From assembly GCF_900291465.1 (NCBI RefSeq), contig NZ_LT985808.1, forward strand, positions 1,065,731-1,105,053: a stretch of DNA of 39,323 nt. The letters run 5' to 3'. Positions 7,115 through 15,561 of this stretch are shown in pieces. Each line of letters starts with the position of its first letter. Within the stretch, counting starts at the first letter, position 1. The notes under the pieces were generated by a model that was not told where the DNA came from, made no database searches, and worked only from the letters and a program-made list of their open reading frames with translations. Both the position numbers and the translations under genes were made by a program. The DNA is from Bacteroides sp. Marseille-P3684. GTDB taxonomy: Bacteria > Bacteroidota > Bacteroidia > Bacteroidales > Bacteroidaceae.

Positions 7115-7816
7115 ATGCAAACAAAAATGGGAAAACTCTATGTTGTACCTACTCCCGTGGGAAACTTGGAAGACATGACATTCCGGGCGATACGGATACT
7201 GAAAGAGGTGGACTTGATTCTGGCGGAAGACACGCGGACGTCAGGAGTGTTGCTGAAGCATTTTGACATAAAGAATGCCATGCTCTCGCATCACAAGTTC
7301 AATGAACACCAGACGGTGGAACGTATCGTGGAGCGAATCAAGGGAGGCGAACAGGTGGCACTGATTTCTGATGCCGGCACACCGGGAATCTCCGACCCCG
7401 GATTCCTGATTGTGCGCGAATGCGTCCGTAACGGAATTGAGGTCCAGTGCCTGCCGGGAGCTACCGCCTTTGTCCCGGCACTTGTTGCTTCAGGATTGCC
7501 CGACGAACGTTTCTGCTTCGAAGGCTTCCTTCCGCAGAAAAAGGGACGTGCCACACGCCTGGCGCAATTGCAGGACGAGGCGCGGACGATGGTGTTCTAT
7601 GAGTCACCCTATCGGCTGGTGAAGACCCTGACGCAGTTTGCCGAGGTGTTTGGTGCCGAACGCAAGGTCGCGGTCTGCCGTGAAATCTCGAAGGTGCACG
7701 AAGAAAGTGTCAGGGGAACCTTGGCGGAAGTCATTGCCCATTTCCAGCAGAGTGAACCGAAAGGGGAAATCGTCATCGTGCTCGCCGGAAAGGACAAGGA
7801 TGAAAAGGAAAAATAA
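7115..7816 (+). CDS. rsmI: 16S rRNA (cytidine(1402)-2'-O)-methyltransferase
   Basis: RsmI methylates the ribose of C1402 in the decoding centre of 16S rRNA, using S-adenosylmethionine. The 233-residue protein has the tetrapyrrole-methylase-type signatures of the family. These are VVPTPVGNLEDMTFRAIRIL near the start, AEDTRTSGVLLKHF, SDAGTPGISDPGF (about 87-99) and LPGATAFVPALVASGLP (about 112-128). The N-terminal methylase region is complete. It is shorter than the E. coli protein (286 residues), as is common in Bacteroidota, which lack much of the C-terminal extension. The ATG at 7115 is preferred, but MGKLYVV four codons later is also possible. The coiled-coil lipoprotein gene follows 28 bases downstream on the same strand. 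Confidence 0.93.
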   Translation: MQTKMGKLYVVPTPVGNLEDMTFRAIRILKEVDLILAEDTRTSGVLLKHFDIKNAMLSHHKFNEHQTVERIVERIKGGEQVALISDAGTPGISDPGFLIVRECVRNGIEVQCLPGATAFVPALVASGLPDERFCFEGFLPQKKGRATRLAQLQDEARTMVFYESPYRLVKTLTQFAEVFGAERKVAVCREISKVHEESVRGTLAEVIAHFQQSEPKGEIVIVLAGKDKDEKEK

Positions 7817-7844
7817 ACACGTTACACTATAAAACAACAAAATT

Positions 7845-8702
7845 ATGAAAAAGTTACTTTGGCTGTCATTCTGTGCAGTTGCACTGATGACTTCTTGTGA
7901 ACAAATGGGAGGCGGAAGCAAAGCCTTGCAAGCAGAGAACGATTCGTTGAAGGTGGCGCTTTCAGACAGAGAGAACGAGCTCGACCAGATAATGGGTACG
8001 TTTAACGAAATCCAGGAAGGATTCCGGCAAATCAATGAGGCTGAGGGCCGTGTGGATTTGCAACGCGACCAGAATGGGGAGAACCTGTCGGCTTCGCAGA
8101 AAGTGAAAGATGACTTGAAGCTGATCACCCAGACCATGGCGGACAACCGCGAAAAGCTGGCGAAACTGCAACAACAGTTGAAGAACAGCCGCTACCAGTC
8201 GACCGAGCTGAAGAAGGCCATCGCCTCACTGGAAAGAGACCTGGCTGAGAAAGCCGAGCAAATCAAGGCGCTCCAGGCTGAACTGGCTGCCAAGGACATC
8301 CGCATCGCCGAACTGGATGATGCCGTTGCCGGACTGACGACCGATGTGGAAAACCTGTCGGCTGAAAACGAAATCAAGACCAAGACCGTCGAAGCACAGG
8401 ACAAGGCCCTGAACACCGCTTGGTTCGTGTTCGGTACAAAATCGGAACTTAAAGAACAGAAAATTTTGCAAAAAGGAGATGTTTTGCAAAGCGATGACTT
8501 CAACAAAGATTACTTTACCCAAATCGACATCCGCACCGACAAGGAAATCAAGCTATACTCTAAGAGTGCTAAGCTGTTGACCAACCATCCGGAAGGCTCC
8601 TACTCATTGGTGAAAGATGCAAAAGGACAATATATTTTGAAAATCACCAATCCGAACAAGTTCTGGAGCGTGTCGCGCTATTTGGTAATTCAAGTAAGAT
8701 AA
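7845..8702 (+). CDS. Coiled-coil lipoprotein of unknown function
   Basis: A 285-residue envelope protein. The signal ends in the lipobox LMTSC, so Cys18 would be lipidated. Residues about 25-190 form a long heptad-rich coiled coil (for example LKKAIASLERDLAEKAEQIK). A compact C-terminal domain follows (about 195-285, ALNTAWFVFGTKSELKEQKI then FTQIDIRTDKEIKLYSKSAK). The N-terminus points to the periplasm or outer membrane. The plan of lipid anchor, coil and small beta-rich domain is widespread in Bacteroidota, but I know of no defined role. It is 28 bases downstream of rsmI and could share its transcript. The HAD gene downstream has its own promoter at 8681-8712, which begins inside this gene's 3' end. 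Confidence 0.75.
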   Translation: MKKLLWLSFCAVALMTSCEQMGGGSKALQAENDSLKVALSDRENELDQIMGTFNEIQEGFRQINEAEGRVDLQRDQNGENLSASQKVKDDLKLITQTMADNREKLAKLQQQLKNSRYQSTELKKAIASLERDLAEKAEQIKALQAELAAKDIRIAELDDAVAGLTTDVENLSAENEIKTKTVEAQDKALNTAWFVFGTKSELKEQKILQKGDVLQSDDFNKDYFTQIDIRTDKEIKLYSKSAKLLTNHPEGSYSLVKDAKGQYILKITNPNKFWSVSRYLVIQVR

Positions 8703-8712
8703 TCTATCTTTG
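8681..8712 (+). promoter_or_regulatory. Promoter of the HAD phosphatase gene (-33 and -7)
   Basis: TTTG at 8681-8684 and TATCTTTG at 8705-8712, separated by exactly 20 bases. This is a textbook Bacteroidota promoter. Transcription would begin near 8719. Confidence 0.75.
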
Positions 8713-8753
8713 CACCAGTCGTTTCTGTGCAAAGGAAGCGACTGCGTGCATTT

Positions 8754-9452
8754 ATGACAGCAAAGTACAGGAACCTGTTTATCGATTTGGACGATACACT
8801 GTGGGCGTTCTCCGAGAATGCCCGGGATTCATTTGCTGAAGTGTATGTGGAGTTTGACTTCGGGCGCTATTTCGATTCGTTCGAACAGTTTTATTCCATT
8901 TATACCGAGAGGAACAATGCGCTGTGGGTCGATTATGACCACGGACGCATCACCAAGGAAGAGTTGAACCGCGAACGTTTCAGCTATCCCTTGCTCAAGG
9001 TGGGAGTCGGTGACCCGGAGTTGGTCCACGCATACATGAAGGCTTTCTTTCGTATCATTCCAACTAAACAGAAACTGATGCCGCATGCCCGGGATGTGCT
9101 GGAATACCTGAATGGGAAGTACCGCCTTTACATCCTGTCAAACGGTTTCCGGGAATTGCAGTCGCGGAAGCTGGCTTCAGCAGGCATTGAAGGCTATTTC
9201 CGTAAAGTCATCCTTTCGGAAGACCTGAAGGTGAACAAGCCGCGTGCCGAGATTTTCTACTTTGCCTTGTCGGCTACCCAGTCGGAACTCAGGGAGTCGC
9301 TGATGATTGGTGACAGCTTTGATACCGACATCGCCGGTGCCCGGGGAGTGGGGATGGACCAGGTGTTCTACAACCACCGCCACCGTACGGAGCTCCCCTT
9401 CCGTCCGACGTACGAGGTAGCATCCTTGACGGAATTATTCGACCTGTTGTGA
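8754..9452 (+). CDS. HAD-family noncanonical pyrimidine nucleotidase, YjjG type
   Basis: A 232-residue HAD hydrolase, probably a nucleoside monophosphate phosphatase acting on pyrimidine or damaged nucleotides, cytosolic. Motif I is FIDLDDTLW (nucleophile Asp11, acid Asp13). Motif II is ILSNGF, motif III is the Lys of VNKPRAEIF, and motif IV is MIGDSFDTDIAGA. A helical cap lies between motifs I and II (about residues 20-95), as in the YjjG group. A GTG at 8727 would add nine residues. ATG 8754 is chosen because homologues start with a short MxxKYxNLFIDLDDTL stretch and because the promoter at 8681-8712 leaves a normal leader to it. The exact substrate cannot be read from sequence. Confidence 0.85.
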   Translation: MTAKYRNLFIDLDDTLWAFSENARDSFAEVYVEFDFGRYFDSFEQFYSIYTERNNALWVDYDHGRITKEELNRERFSYPLLKVGVGDPELVHAYMKAFFRIIPTKQKLMPHARDVLEYLNGKYRLYILSNGFRELQSRKLASAGIEGYFRKVILSEDLKVNKPRAEIFYFALSATQSELRESLMIGDSFDTDIAGARGVGMDQVFYNHRHRTELPFRPTYEVASLTELFDLL

Positions 9453-9553
9453 AACAGGGGATAACTAAATAACAATAAGATACTCTTTAATGACTTCTAT
9501 GAGGACGTTGTGAAACGTGGATGAATAGAAAATTATCTCTAAAATGTGAATGG

Positions 9554-9583
9554 ACAGCCTCCTTCGGGAGGCTGTTTCCGTTT
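9554..9583 (+). terminator. Rho-independent terminator after the HAD gene
   Basis: ACAGCCTCC, loop TTCG, GGAGGCTGT, then TTCCGTTT. The nine-base-pair stem with a stable tetraloop lies about 100 bases after the stop codon and before the hflX promoter. Confidence 0.75.
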
Positions 9584-9645
9584 CCGGACATCTCCGGCGT
9601 GTGTAAAAACCGGGAAGGAATATCCTTAAATAGAAACGAATCCAT

Positions 9646-9653
9646 TATCTTTG
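9646..9653 (+). promoter_or_regulatory. -7 promoter box of hflX-DUF4954
   Basis: TATCTTTG is identical to the -7 box of the HAD gene. It leaves a leader of about 65-70 bases to the hflX ATG. No good -33 box is present. Confidence 0.5.
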
Positions 9654-9726
9654 TGAACTTCAATCCCGCCAAGGTTCAGACAGGGTTGAGGCTAGAATCA
9701 AGACACAGTAAATTAGCTGATACAGA

Positions 9727-10992
9727 ATGAAAGAATTTGTTATCTCTCAAGCTCAGACCGAAAAAGCCGTACTGGTCGGTCTGGTCACCCGATTGCAAGA
9801 CGAACGTAAGACCAACGAATACCTTGACGAACTGGAGTTCCTGGCGGACACAGCCGGGGCGGAAGTGGTCAAACGTTTTACTCAAAAACTCGATATGCCC
9901 AACTCGGTGACTTACATAGGGAAAGGTAAGCTGGAGGAGATTCGTGCCTACCTGGAATCCTGCGAGGAAGACCCCGAGACGGAAATCGGTATGGTGATAT
10001 TCGACGACGAATTGTCGGCAAAGCAAATCCGAAACATAGAGAAGGAGCTGAAGGTGAAGATTCTCGACCGCACTTCACTCATTCTGGACATCTTCGCAAT
10101 GCGTGCCCAGACGGCGAGTGCCAAGACGCAGGTGGAGCTGGCGCAATATAAATACATGCTTCCCCGCCTGCAACGTCTGTGGACTCACTTGGAACGTCAG
10201 GGAGGTGGCTCGGGCAGTGGCAAAGGCGGTTCGGTGGGACTGCGTGGTCCGGGTGAGACCCAGCTCGAAATGGACCGCCGTATCATCCTCAACCGCATGT
10301 CGCTCCTGAAGCAGCAGCTGGCGGAGATTGACCGGCAGAAGTCCACCCAGCGCAAGAATCGCGGACGACTCATCCGCGTGGCTCTCGTGGGCTACACCAA
10401 TGTAGGCAAGTCTACCCTGATGAACCTACTGGCAAAGAGCGAGGTGTTCGCTGAAAATAAGCTGTTCGCCACGCTCGACACCACGGTGCGCAAGGTCATC
10501 ATCGACAATCTCCCCTTCCTCCTGTCCGACACGGTCGGGTTCATCCGCAAGTTGCCTACTGACCTGGTCGATTCGTTCAAGTCGACGCTTGACGAGGTGC
10601 GCGAGGCAGACCTGCTCATTCACGTGGTCGACATCTCCCATCCCGACTTTGAGGAACAGATTACGGTGGTCGACAAGACACTAGCCGACCTGGGTTGTGC
10701 CGACAAGCCGACCATCCTGGTGTTCAACAAGATTGACGCATACACCTACGTGGAGAAGGATGCCGACGACCTGACGCCGCGCACCAAGGAGAACATTACG
10801 CTGGAAGAGCTCATGCAGACGTGGATGGCAAAGATGCACGACAACTGCATCTTCATCTCCGCCCGTCAGAAGACCAACATCGACGAGCTGAAGGCGATGT
10901 TCTACAAGAAGGTCAAGGAGCTGCACGTACAGAAGTATCCCTACAACGACTTTCTCTACCAGACGTACGAGGAAGACGGGAACCCCGAATAA
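9727..10992 (+). CDS. hflX: Ribosome-rescue GTPase HflX
   Basis: HflX is a GTPase that binds the 50S/70S ribosome and splits or rescues stalled ribosomes under stress. In this 421-residue protein the N-terminal HflX domain includes YIGKGKLEEI (about 63-72) and the conserved GLRGPGETQLEMDRR (171-185). A glycine-rich linker, GGGSGSGKGGSVG, precedes the latter. The G domain has G1 GYTNVGKST at 222-230, G3 DTVGF at 268-272 and G4 NKID at 334-337. Length and motif order are normal. It is followed after 10 bases by the DUF4954 gene, so the two are very likely co-transcribed. Confidence 0.95.
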   Translation: MKEFVISQAQTEKAVLVGLVTRLQDERKTNEYLDELEFLADTAGAEVVKRFTQKLDMPNSVTYIGKGKLEEIRAYLESCEEDPETEIGMVIFDDELSAKQIRNIEKELKVKILDRTSLILDIFAMRAQTASAKTQVELAQYKYMLPRLQRLWTHLERQGGGSGSGKGGSVGLRGPGETQLEMDRRIILNRMSLLKQQLAEIDRQKSTQRKNRGRLIRVALVGYTNVGKSTLMNLLAKSEVFAENKLFATLDTTVRKVIIDNLPFLLSDTVGFIRKLPTDLVDSFKSTLDEVREADLLIHVVDISHPDFEEQITVVDKTLADLGCADKPTILVFNKIDAYTYVEKDADDLTPRTKENITLEELMQTWMAKMHDNCIFISARQKTNIDELKAMFYKKVKELHVQKYPYNDFLYQTYEEDGNPE

Positions 10993-11002
10993 TCCCCCGG
11001 CT

Positions 11003-12880
11003 ATGATGATGAATGCTTACCGTCCGTTGTCGGTCCGCGAGATAGCGGTCTTGCAGCAGCAAGGCTGCCGGGCAGACGACTGGAGTCACATACAGGTGAA
11101 GGACGGCTTCACACCCGAAGCCGTCGAGCAGGTGCGTTTCTACGGTCCGGTCCGTCTGGGTGTCTTTCACCGGACGTTGGAGCCGGAGCCGGGCATACAC
11201 CGTCCGTCGGGTATCCGTCAGGCAGAGCTGCATGATGTCACCGTGGGCGATGACTGTCTCATCGAGCAGGTGGGCTGCCTGTCCCGTTACGACATTGCGC
11301 CGGGTGCATACATCTCCCGGGTGGGGACGATGAGCGTGGAGCCTTCCGCCACGTGTGGCCTGGGCACACCGGTCAATGTGTTGAGCGAGGCGGACGCCAC
11401 CTTCCGTGTGTGGCTCCACCGACGGCTGGGCGCGCAGGAGTTTTACCTTCGTTCGCGGTTGTCTTCGTCGGGGTGTCGTGCCCTCGATGCCTGGGTGAAG
11501 GCGGAAGTGGAGGCATCCATCCCGTCGCGGGGCGTTGTGGGGGCGGATGCCTGCATCGTCGGTGTCTCCAGGCTCCGGAATGTCTATGTCGGCGCTTCAG
11601 CCGTCATCGACGGAGCATCGTGTGTGGAGGACTGCTACCTGGACAGTTGCCGCGAAGCCCCCGTCCGTCTGGGGACCGACGTCATCTGCCGGCGTACGGT
11701 GCTGCAAGGCGGTGCGGAAGTGCTGGACGGTGCGAAGGTGAGCGAGTGCCTCGTCGGGCAGGCTGTTCATGTCGGCAAGGGATTCTCGGCGGAAGCCTCC
11801 CTCTTCTTTGCCAACTCCTACCTGGACAACGGGGAGGCGTGTGCCGTCTGTGCCGGACCGTTCACGGTGAGCCATCACAAGTCGACCTTGCTGATAGGCA
11901 GCATGAGCTCGTTCTTCAACGCCGGCTCGGGTACGAACATGAGCAACCACATGTACAAGCTCGGTCCGCTGCATCACGGGGAGCTGGAGCGTGGGTGCAA
12001 GACGGCGTCGGGAGCCCACCTCGTGTGGGGCGGACGCGTCGGGGCTTTCTCCATGGTCATGGGCAAGTTCGACTGTCACGCCGACCTGTCTGCCTTCCCC
12101 TTCTCTTACCTCTTTCACACTGACGGACGTACCGTGCTCGTCCCTGCCATCAACTTCTTCACGGTCGGCACCTGTCGTGACGTGCACAAATGGCCCGTCC
12201 GTGACAAACGTCCGGAGGGTGTCCCTCCCTGTGACTTCATTTCCACCTGCGAGGCGCTGACTCCCTACACGGTCTCCCGCATCCGAGAAGGACGGATGAG
12301 GCTGGAACAACTCTTGCACGCACAGGCAGGCAACGCCCCGGAATGGTATGAGCCGGTACGCGGAGTGTTCGTGAAGGCAGGCGCACTGGAGCGCGGCATC
12401 GGTCTCTACCGACTGATGGAGCAGCTCTACATCGCCCGCTACCTGCCCGAGGAAACGTCCGCAGAACTGTGCATCCCCCTGCGGTCCGATGAGGAGTGGC
12501 ACGACATGCTGGGGCTGGTGGTACCCGGAAGTGCCTTCCGTGCCCTGTGCGACGAGGCGTCAGACGGACGCGGGGCATCCCTGCAGGAGTTCCTGGACAA
12601 ACTCGGATGCCTGTGTCTCGCCTATCCCGTCTGGGTGCAGGCACACATCCGTGCCCTTTATTCTGCGGAAGAGAGGGAGGAAGCACGCGTCCGCCGGACA
12701 GCCAACGAAGAACGCTTTTATGCCCTGCTGGAAGCTGACGTCAGCAAGGAGGAATGCCTGGGTGGAGCTACGTTTGCCCCTCTTGCAGCCGCATTCAGAG
12801 AACAGCTGCACCGCGAAAAGGAAGAACAACTAAAGAAAGCTAAAGAACGGGCATCTTCCCCGAAGCCCGGGCACGACTAA
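11003..12880 (+). CDS. DUF4954 family protein (left-handed beta-helix)
   Basis: A 625-residue protein of the DUF4954 family, common in Bacteroidota. The middle (about residues 70-340) shows the hexapeptide-like periodicity of a left-handed parallel beta-helix as in sugar-nucleotide acyl- or uridylyltransferases. Examples are HDVTVGDDCLIEQVGCLSRY, then GVVGADACIVGVSRLRNVYVG and AEVLDGAKVSECLVGQAVHV. A conserved polar segment SHHKSTLLIGSMSSFFNAGS and SNHMYKLGPLHHGELERGCK suggests a ligand site. The last ~60 residues are charged and helical. Function is not established. The usual guess is a sugar-nucleotide or acyl-transferase-like enzyme. It sits 10 bases behind hflX. Codon use here is notably GC-rich compared with the accessory regions, like the other core genes. 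Confidence 0.8.
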   Translation: MMMNAYRPLSVREIAVLQQQGCRADDWSHIQVKDGFTPEAVEQVRFYGPVRLGVFHRTLEPEPGIHRPSGIRQAELHDVTVGDDCLIEQVGCLSRYDIAPGAYISRVGTMSVEPSATCGLGTPVNVLSEADATFRVWLHRRLGAQEFYLRSRLSSSGCRALDAWVKAEVEASIPSRGVVGADACIVGVSRLRNVYVGASAVIDGASCVEDCYLDSCREAPVRLGTDVICRRTVLQGGAEVLDGAKVSECLVGQAVHVGKGFSAEASLFFANSYLDNGEACAVCAGPFTVSHHKSTLLIGSMSSFFNAGSGTNMSNHMYKLGPLHHGELERGCKTASGAHLVWGGRVGAFSMVMGKFDCHADLSAFPFSYLFHTDGRTVLVPAINFFTVGTCRDVHKWPVRDKRPEGVPPCDFISTCEALTPYTVSRIREGRMRLEQLLHAQAGNAPEWYEPVRGVFVKAGALERGIGLYRLMEQLYIARYLPEETSAELCIPLRSDEEWHDMLGLVVPGSAFRALCDEASDGRGASLQEFLDKLGCLCLAYPVWVQAHIRALYSAEEREEARVRRTANEERFYALLEADVSKEECLGGATFAPLAAAFREQLHREKEEQLKKAKERASSPKPGHD

Positions 12881-12893
12881 CTGAAGATATTCG

Positions 12894-12901
12894 TACATTT
12901 G
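12894..12901 (+). promoter_or_regulatory. -7 promoter box of fumarase
   Basis: TACATTTG, a full match to TAnnTTTG, followed by a leader of about 35 bases to the ATG at 12943. Confidence 0.55.
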
Positions 12902-12942
12902 CATACGTACTAATCTAATTATAAAACGTAATACTTTATATT

Positions 12943-14589
12943 ATGGCAACACCTCCGTTTAAGTATGAAGCTCCTTTCCAGCTCGGAGAGGATACGACTG
13001 AGTATTATCTGTTGACAAAAGACTATGTGTCGGTGAGCGAGTTTGAAGGCAAGCCGATTCTGAAAATCGAGAAAGAAGGTCTGACCGCCATGGCGAACGC
13101 CGCCTTCCGCGATGTCTCGTTCATGCTGCGCCGCTCACACAACGAGCAGGTCGCCAAGATCCTGAGTGACCCCGAAGCCAGTGAAAACGACAAATATGTG
13201 GCACTGACCTTCCTGCGCAATGCCGAGGTAGCCAGCAAAGGGGTGCTCCCGTTCTGCCAGGATACCGGTACTGCCATCATCCACGGCGAGAAAGGACAGC
13301 AGGTGTGGACAGGCTACTGCGACGAGGAAGCACTGTCCCACGGTGTCTATAAGACTTACACGGAAGAGAACCTCCGCTACTCACAGAACGCTCCGTTGAG
13401 CATGTACGAGGAGGTGAACACCAAGTGCAATCTCCCTGCACAAATCGATATCGAGGCCACCGAAGGCATGGAGTACAAGTTCCTCTGTGTGACCAAGGGA
13501 GGTGGCTCTGCCAACAAGACCTATCTGTACCAGGAGACGAAGGCCATCCTGAATCCCGGCACGCTCGTTCCCTTCCTGGTGGAGAAGATGAAGACGTTGG
13601 GTACGGCTGCCTGCCCGCCCTACCACATCGCGTTCGTCATCGGAGGAACGTCGGCTGAGAAGAACCTCCTCACGGTGAAGCTGGCTTCGACCCACTACTA
13701 TGACAACCTGCCGACGACCGGTAGCGAAGGCGGACGTGCCTTCCGTGACATCGAACTGGAGAAGCAGGTGCTCGAGGAGGCTCACCGCATCGGGCTGGGT
13801 GCCCAGTTCGGCGGCAAATACTATGCACACGATGTCCGCATCATCCGCCTGCCGCGCCACGGCGCTTCCTGCCCCGTCGGTCTGGGCGTTTCCTGCTCTG
13901 CCGACCGCAACATCAAGTGCAAAATCAACAAGGACGGTATCTGGATTGAGAAGCTCGACAGCAATCCGGGCGAACTGATTCCGGCAGAACTCCGTCAGGC
14001 TGGCGAAGGCGATGCCGTGAAGATTGACCTGAACCGTCCGATGGCAGAGATTCTCAAGGAACTGACGAAGTATCCGGTTGCCACCCGCCTTTCGCTCAAC
14101 GGAACCATCATCGTGGGCCGTGACATCGCCCATGCCAAGCTGAAAGAGCGTCTCGACCGTGGCGAAGACCTGCCGCAATACATCAAGGACCATCCCATCT
14201 ACTACGCCGGTCCGGCAAAGACCCCGAAGGGCATGGCGTGCGGTTCCATGGGACCGACGACAGCCGGACGTATGGACCCCTACGTGGACCTCTTCCAGAG
14301 CCACGGCGGCAGCATGATCATGCTCGCCAAGGGTAACCGCAGCCAGGCTGTGACCGATGCCTGCAAGAAGCATGGCGGCTTCTACCTCGGCTCCATCGGT
14401 GGTCCGGCAGCCATCCTCGCACAGAACAACATCAAGAGCATCGAGTGTGTGGAATATCCCGAACTCGGCATGGAAGCCATCTGGAAGATTGAAGTGGAGA
14501 ACTTCCCGGCCTTCATCCTCGTGGATGACAAGGGCAATGATTTCTTCAAGCAAATCAAGCCCCAGCCGCTCTGCTCGGTGAAGAAGTAA
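12943..14589 (+). CDS. fumA: Class I fumarate hydratase (4Fe-4S)
   Basis: This enzyme interconverts fumarate and malate in the cytosol. In Bacteroidota it works in the reductive branch that makes succinate and propionate. The 548-residue protein has both parts of class I fumarases fused, the alpha region (about 15-320) and the beta/C-terminal region (about 330-540). Cysteines 105 ([10 protein letters not shown]), 224 ([11 protein letters not shown]) and 318 ([10 protein letters not shown]) stand where the three cluster ligands of E. coli FumA are, so the oxygen-labile 4Fe-4S site is intact. Conserved segments [13 protein letters not shown] and GGTSAEKNL are also present, as is [20 protein letters not shown]-like sequence in the C-terminal half. 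It has its own promoter and a strong terminator, so it looks monocistronic. Confidence 0.93.
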   Translation: MATPPFKYEAPFQLGEDTTEYYLLTKDYVSVSEFEGKPILKIEKEGLTAMANAAFRDVSFMLRRSHNEQVAKILSDPEASENDKYVALTFLRNAEVASKGVLPFCQDTGTAIIHGEKGQQVWTGYCDEEALSHGVYKTYTEENLRYSQNAPLSMYEEVNTKCNLPAQIDIEATEGMEYKFLCVTKGGGSANKTYLYQETKAILNPGTLVPFLVEKMKTLGTAACPPYHIAFVIGGTSAEKNLLTVKLASTHYYDNLPTTGSEGGRAFRDIELEKQVLEEAHRIGLGAQFGGKYYAHDVRIIRLPRHGASCPVGLGVSCSADRNIKCKINKDGIWIEKLDSNPGELIPAELRQAGEGDAVKIDLNRPMAEILKELTKYPVATRLSLNGTIIVGRDIAHAKLKERLDRGEDLPQYIKDHPIYYAGPAKTPKGMACGSMGPTTAGRMDPYVDLFQSHGGSMIMLAKGNRSQAVTDACKKHGGFYLGSIGGPAAILAQNNIKSIECVEYPELGMEAIWKIEVENFPAFILVDDKGNDFFKQIKPQPLCSVKK

Positions 14590-14613
14590 TCAGCTGACAC
14601 GACTGTAAACTGT

Positions 14614-14659
14614 AAACGGCACAAGCCATCCCGTCGCATGACGGAGGCTTGTGCCGTTT
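14614..14659 (+). terminator. Strong hairpin terminator after fumarase
   Basis: AAACGGCACAAGCC pairs perfectly with GGCTTGTGCCGTTT across 14 base pairs, and CCGTC/GACGG forms a second stem inside the loop. It lies about 25 bases after the stop. The symmetric ends make it potentially bidirectional. Confidence 0.8.
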
Positions 14660-14701
14660 ATCGTTAGGGACAGACCGGTTCAAACGCCGGGAAGAGCGCG
14701 G

Positions 14702-14783
14702 TGAAAGTACGCCTTATACGGACCTAAGTATTATACTTTGGCAGCCTAAGTATTATACTTAGGGGGTCTAAGTATGATACTTT
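14702..14783. repeat. 22-bp-period palindrome array C (three good units)
   Basis: Units of 16 bases begin at 14724, 14746 and 14768, exactly 22 bases apart. They are CTAAGTATTATACTTT, CTAAGTATTATACTTA and CTAAGTATGATACTTT, each with the palindromic core AAGTAT-n-ATACTT. A decayed fourth unit may lie at 14702-14718 (GAAAGTACGCCTTATA, register off by one). The core differs from arrays A and B, but spacing and unit length are the same. It lies between the converging fumarase gene and the aroA operon. Confidence 0.8.
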
Positions 14784-14888
14784 GCTTCATTAAGGTGGCG
14801 TTCGTACTGTGTCAATGCCCCGCCTTCCGTTGATTGATGACGGACTGTGACGGGGAAGGGCGCAGGTGTGTGCGCGGCGACGACCTTG
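14784..14888. other. Intergenic stretch at the end of the aroA operon
   Basis: No gene is evident. CCCCGCCTTCCGT and ACGGACTGTGACGGGG could form an imperfect hairpin, but no T run follows on the minus strand, so I do not call it a terminator. Confidence 0.25.
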
Positions 14889-15116
14889 TCAGGATGTCGA
14901 CGCCTGTTCCGTCTGAAAAAAGAAAAACACCGCCATGACCATCAGCACGACGCCCAGCACGCCGTAGAACCAGCGGGCACGGCGACGCCCCAGACTGCGC
15001 ACGATGAACTGTGTGTTTTGGGCAGTGAAGAACCAGTCCCAGTCGAGTACGGCAGCCAGTAGCGACAGGATGCCGGCGAGAGCGAACAGGGACTGGACGA
15101 AGTATTGCGGTCCCAT
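14889..15116 (-). CDS. Imm17-like small two-helix membrane protein
   Basis: A 75-residue protein with two predicted membrane helices (about 8-24, SLFALAGILSLLAAVLDWD; and about 50-68, FYGVLGVVLMVMAVFFFFQ), joined by a basic loop (RSLGRRRARWFYG). The pattern YFVQSLFALAGILSLLAA, WDWFFTAQNTQFIV and GRRRARWFYGVLG is what databases call immunity 17 family protein, as I recall. That name comes from presence in some polymorphic-toxin loci. Here no toxin gene is nearby. It is the last gene of the aroA-tsaE operon, 12 bases after tsaE, so a general inner-membrane role is as likely as toxin immunity. Confidence 0.6.
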   Translation of the reverse strand: MGPQYFVQSLFALAGILSLLAAVLDWDWFFTAQNTQFIVRSLGRRRARWFYGVLGVVLMVMAVFFFFQTEQASTS

Positions 15117-15128
15117 GTGGATGGCAGC

Positions 15129-15545
15129 TTATGCGTCGAAGCGTACCACACGGCAGCCCTGTTCGTCTTCTTCTATCGTCACCTTGACGGCATCGGACGG
15201 TAACAGCTCTTCCACCAGCTCCGGCCATTCGATGAAGCACAGGGCGCCGCTGTAGAAGTAGTCCTCATACCCCATGTCATACACCTCCTCGAGCTTCTTG
15301 ATGCGGTAGAAGTCGAAGTGGTAAATCAGCTCTTCGGTGGCTGAGCGGTACTCGTTGACGATGGCGAAGGTGGGTGAATTGATGACGTCGGTCACTCCCA
15401 GGCATTCGCAGATGGCCTTGATGAAGGTGGTCTTGCCGGCACCCATTTTGCCGTAGAAGGCAAAGACCGTGTTGTCGCCCATGGCAGCGATGAACTCGCG
15501 GGCGGCATCGTGGATGTTTTCCAGTGAAGTAATCTTGATTTCCAT
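15129..15545 (-). CDS. tsaE: tRNA threonylcarbamoyladenosine biosynthesis ATPase TsaE
   Basis: TsaE is the ATPase that works with TsaD and TsaB to make threonylcarbamoyl-A37 in tRNAs reading ANN codons. The 138-residue protein has the P-loop [16 protein letters not shown] (about 30-45). The family segments [12 protein letters not shown] (about 58-69), [20 protein letters not shown] and [14 protein letters not shown] follow. The start is the ATG whose complement is at 15543-15545 ([11 protein letters not shown]). A longer frame to 15608 would overlap the permease gene and add residues with no family likeness. It lies 16 bases after the metal permease and 12 before the Imm17-like gene. Confidence 0.92.
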   Translation of the reverse strand: MEIKITSLENIHDAAREFIAAMGDNTVFAFYGKMGAGKTTFIKAICECLGVTDVINSPTFAIVNEYRSATEELIYHFDFYRIKKLEEVYDMGYEDYFYSGALCFIEWPELVEELLPSDAVKVTIEEDEQGCRVVRFDA

Positions 15546-15561
15546 ATGGTTGTTCGTTTGT

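Noticed and set aside
7604-8146. 180-codon minus frame across rsmI and the lipoprotein gene
   Set aside because: It spans the ends of two well-supported plus-strand genes and their gap; no domain is seen.
11597-12502. 301-codon minus-strand frame
   Set aside because: Antisense shadow of the DUF4954 gene with no recognisable domain.
13381-14553. 390-codon open frame on the minus strand
   Set aside because: Antisense shadow of the fumarase gene, caused by GC-rich codon use.
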